From contig NC_068557.1 in NCBI RefSeq assembly GCF_022201045.2, forward strand, positions 29,861,501-29,925,500: DNA of 64,000 nt, given 5' to 3'. This document shows, piece by piece, positions 61,465 through 64,000 of the stretch. A model generated the notes under the pieces. It did no database searches, was not told the DNA's origin, and saw only the letters and a list, made by a program, of their open reading frames with translations. The position numbers and the translations under genes are program-made. Position 1 is the stretch's first letter, and each line of letters opens with the position of its first letter. Source of the DNA: Citrus sinensis. Taxonomy: Eukaryota; Streptophyta; Magnoliopsida; Sapindales; Rutaceae.

Positions 61465-63685
61465 ATGGTGAAATTGAGGCATTCTCGATTACAAGCGAAG
61501 AAATGGTCCACATTAACGCTGGTTCTGTCAATGCTATTCATGCTAACGATTGTTTTGTTGATGCTTCTTGCTATGGGAATTTTCTATATTCCAATCGGCG
61601 ACGATGATTCTCCGCCAAATGATCTCACCTCCTTTCGCCGCCGCGCATTTGAAAAGTATGTGATCGAACTTTGCGACTCCTTTTTTTCTTAAATTATTAA
61701 TTAAAGTAAACACAGCGCTTCTGGATGATCTCGAACATTTTGTTTTTGCTACGTTTTATTAATTTTAATATCTTTGCAAATTCTGTCGCAGACGTAGTGG
61801 TATTGCGGAGGAGAAAGGAGAGCAGTGGACGGAAATTGTTGCTTGGGAGCCTAGAGCTTTCGTTTACCATAATTTTCTGGTTAGTTTCTTTTATTTTTTA
61901 ATTTTAACTGTTGCTGCTCTGTTTATTTAATTAAACAAGAAACCTAGGTTGGTAATTTTTCAGAAATAATACTGACTTGAGAATTTGATTTTATACAGTC
62001 CACGGCAGAATGTGAATACTTAATAGATCTTGCTAAACCTTATATGGTAAAGTCAACAGTTGTCGATAGCAAAACTGGTCAAAGCAAAGATAGCAGGTTT
62101 GCATTTCCTTGTTGCTATCTCCATTTTTTTGTTTTTGGCACATTGGATTAAGTTGGGAGGAAAAGAAAAAAAGAGAATTAAACTTACGTTTTGGTTAACA
62201 TATTTATTGAGGAACTTGATATGTCTTGTCTATAGGGTGCGTACAAGCTCTGGCACGTTTCTGAAAAGAGGACAAGATAGAATTATTAGGGGAATTGAGA
62301 AGAGGATAGCAGACTTCACTTTTATTCCCATGGGTGAGTATCTGAAGTTCTAAAAGCTCCAGTTGAATTTCTTAGATGAAGGGTTTCTGAATTATGTCCT
62401 GACTAGCTTTTCTTTGTTTGATATTGAAAGGTGCTTAATCTTTCTCAAGAAAAATTGATGTACCTTATGCTCATTCTTTTTAAAACATATTCTCTTGTTT
62501 ATTTCTTAATAAATATGAAACTCAGATGCCTGCTTGCATGTGCTTATTTTGCCAACTTTTTGCCTTGTATTCTGTTTGCATAGATTTTACAGAGTTCCTA
62601 TTTATGTTCATGATTTTTCTGGCTTTCCTTTCAATCAGTTTGTTTGTACAATGCACATCTCAACTCAAAAAAGCCTTTTCCAGAAATCTTGCATGCTCAT
62701 CTAAATGCAATAATACATTGTTTTACTTACTTCTAACACAATACTTTTTGCTAAAGCGTGCTCACTTGCTTAAGTATAACTTTTTCTATTTTATTTTAGG
62801 TTTCTTTGTTGCTGCTGCCTGCCCCTTTATTATTTTCGTTGCTCATCATTATGAGAGAAAACTGTGTAAATTTCTTTTTTACTGTAATTAGTTGCTTATC
62901 AATTCAAGAAATCGAGGTCTATTCAATCTAACCTTACAATCTACAGAGCATGGAGAAGGAATTCAAGTCCTCCATTATGAAGTTGGACAGAAATATGATG
63001 CTCACTATGATTACTTCCTTGATGAGTTCAACACAAAGAATGGAGGCCAACGAATGGCTACTCTTCTTATGTATTTGTAAGAACTAATTGCCTCCGCCAA
63101 CATCTCAGGATATGCTCAACATGCACCTAAACTTTTGTTTAGCTGCATTTTCCATGGATATATGATGTTTGCCTTTCTGGCACTTTTTTTTTTTCCTACG
63201 GTTGTTTCAGGTCTGATGTTGAAGAAGGGGGTGAGACAGTGTTTCCTGCTGCCAATGCAAATTTTACTTCCGTGCGGTGGTGGAACGAGTTATCTGAATG
63301 CGGCAAACAAGGTCTCTCCGTAAAACCAAAAAGGGGTGATGCATTACTATTTTGGAGCATGAGACCTGATGCCACACTAGATCCTTCAAGTTTGCATGGT
63401 CGGTAATTGTGCATTTTTTCTGTTTGTCCATAGCTTTAACTGTAATTCAAAAGTGATGCAGCAATTTGTCTTCCATTTTAGAATGAAAAAATTGGCCTTT
63501 ATTTGTTATTTATATATTTATTTATTTTTTACTGAAAGTTTTAACAAACGGGTTTCAGTCTTTTAACATGGTGTACTAAATTAGATAAATTCAATTTATG
63601 TTTGATGCTAGGCGGTTGCCCTGTGATTAGAGGGAACAAATGGTCAGCTACAAAATGGATGCATGTTCACGAGTACAAAGCCTAA
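61465..63685 (+). CDS. Membrane-anchored prolyl 4-hydroxylase (P4H3/P4H10-like)
   Basis: Plant P4Hs hydroxylate prolines in extensins, arabinogalactan proteins and peptide hormones in the ER and Golgi, using Fe(II) and 2-oxoglutarate. Seven exons: 61465-61655, 61792-61879, 61999-62096, 62236-62333, 62947-63076, 63211-63398 and 63612-63685. All are in phase, giving 288 residues, the usual size. Residues about 16-40 form a signal anchor (TLTLVLSMLFMLTIVLLMLL) after a basic N terminus, so the catalytic part is lumenal. Iron ligands are His178 and Asp180 (AHYDYF) and His264 (SLHGG). The 2-oxoglutarate-binding lysine is Lys274, ten residues after His264 as in the algal enzyme. No ShK domain. The catalytic set is complete. 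Confidence 0.95.
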
Positions 63686-64000
63686 GCAATAACATAAAGA
63701 GGTAAATGGTGAAAAAAATAGTTGAACTTTGTGAAACATGCATAAGGCATTATGTTTATGAAATTTAATATGCGTTGGCATGCATCTTTTTTGAGAACTT
63801 TGTGATATTTGTTGGTATGCATCTTGATACAATGGTATACAGCACATTTACCTGTTAAAATTTCGGATTCATGAGTTTGTGGCCTGCTTCTCTTCCTAAA
63901 CAAGTTCCTAATGCAGGCAAGGACTTCATGTTCTTGGCCGGTGCTTTGCCAAATTGGAATTGCTATGGCCAAATCACCATTTTATGGATAGCCAAAAAGA
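63686..64000. other. 3' flank of the prolyl 4-hydroxylase
   Basis: Probable 3' untranslated region and downstream sequence. No convincing coding frame before the window ends. Confidence 0.5.

Noticed and set aside
1-64000. CRISPR array, operon or prokaryotic-type system
   Set aside because: No spaced short repeats of that kind. The genes have introns and plant-specific families, so a prokaryotic system is not expected.

Overview
This is a nuclear window from a flowering plant, most likely a woody eudicot. The coding genes are spread over many short exons with GT-AG introns. Intergenic DNA is very AT-rich and full of small non-autonomous transposons. The proteins are plant-specific (RMA-type RING ligase, class B heat-stress factor, GRXS17, SDE5-like, ASY4-like). 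A Citrus-like genome is my guess from general protein resemblance only. Exon borders were worked out by hand from splice sites and reading phase, and they join in frame for every multi-exon gene listed.

Layout, left to right. 0-6.3 kb: the 3' part of a MutS2-type gene (cut by the window edge), then a TSJT1/aluminium-induced-type gene on the same strand. 8.4-10.7 kb: a tandem pair of small secreted Pro/Cys-rich protein genes on the minus strand; one is intact and one has a frame break. 11.9-17.9 kb: an SDE5-like gene (UBA-like, DUF1771 and Smr domains). 20-22.3 kb: the multidomain glutaredoxin GRXS17. 22.8-25.2 kb: an organellar PPR gene on the minus strand. 26.4-27.2 kb: a short class B heat-stress transcription factor on the minus strand.

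27-43 kb is gene-poor. It holds a MULE-like element, a 692-bp hAT MITE with an exact 8-bp target duplication, a PPR pseudogene split by a MITE-like element, a probable solo-LTR-type fossil, two decayed copies of an unknown gene start, perfect hairpins, and two tRNA-derived SINEs with target duplications.

43.7-47 kb: an RMA-type RING E3 ligase gene on the minus strand with a large 5'-leader intron that contains a Tourist MITE. 47-51.7 kb: another gene-poor stretch with a near-perfect 65-bp-arm hairpin and an almost identical 183-bp tandem duplication that ends in a perfect 46-bp-arm hairpin. 51.8-54.1 kb: an ASY4-like meiotic axis gene. 54.7-55.6 kb: a 0.9-kb MITE carrying five W-box cores. 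56.2-58.3 kb: two paralogous genes for an unrecognised small protein; the first has its 3' end overwritten by a 5'-truncated LINE. 61.4-63.7 kb: a membrane-anchored prolyl 4-hydroxylase.

The genes are independent plant loci and not an operon-like system. The most unusual material is the set of long, nearly perfect inverted repeats, the small-protein pair fused to LINE sequence, the tandem secreted-protein pair, and the W-box-bearing MITE.
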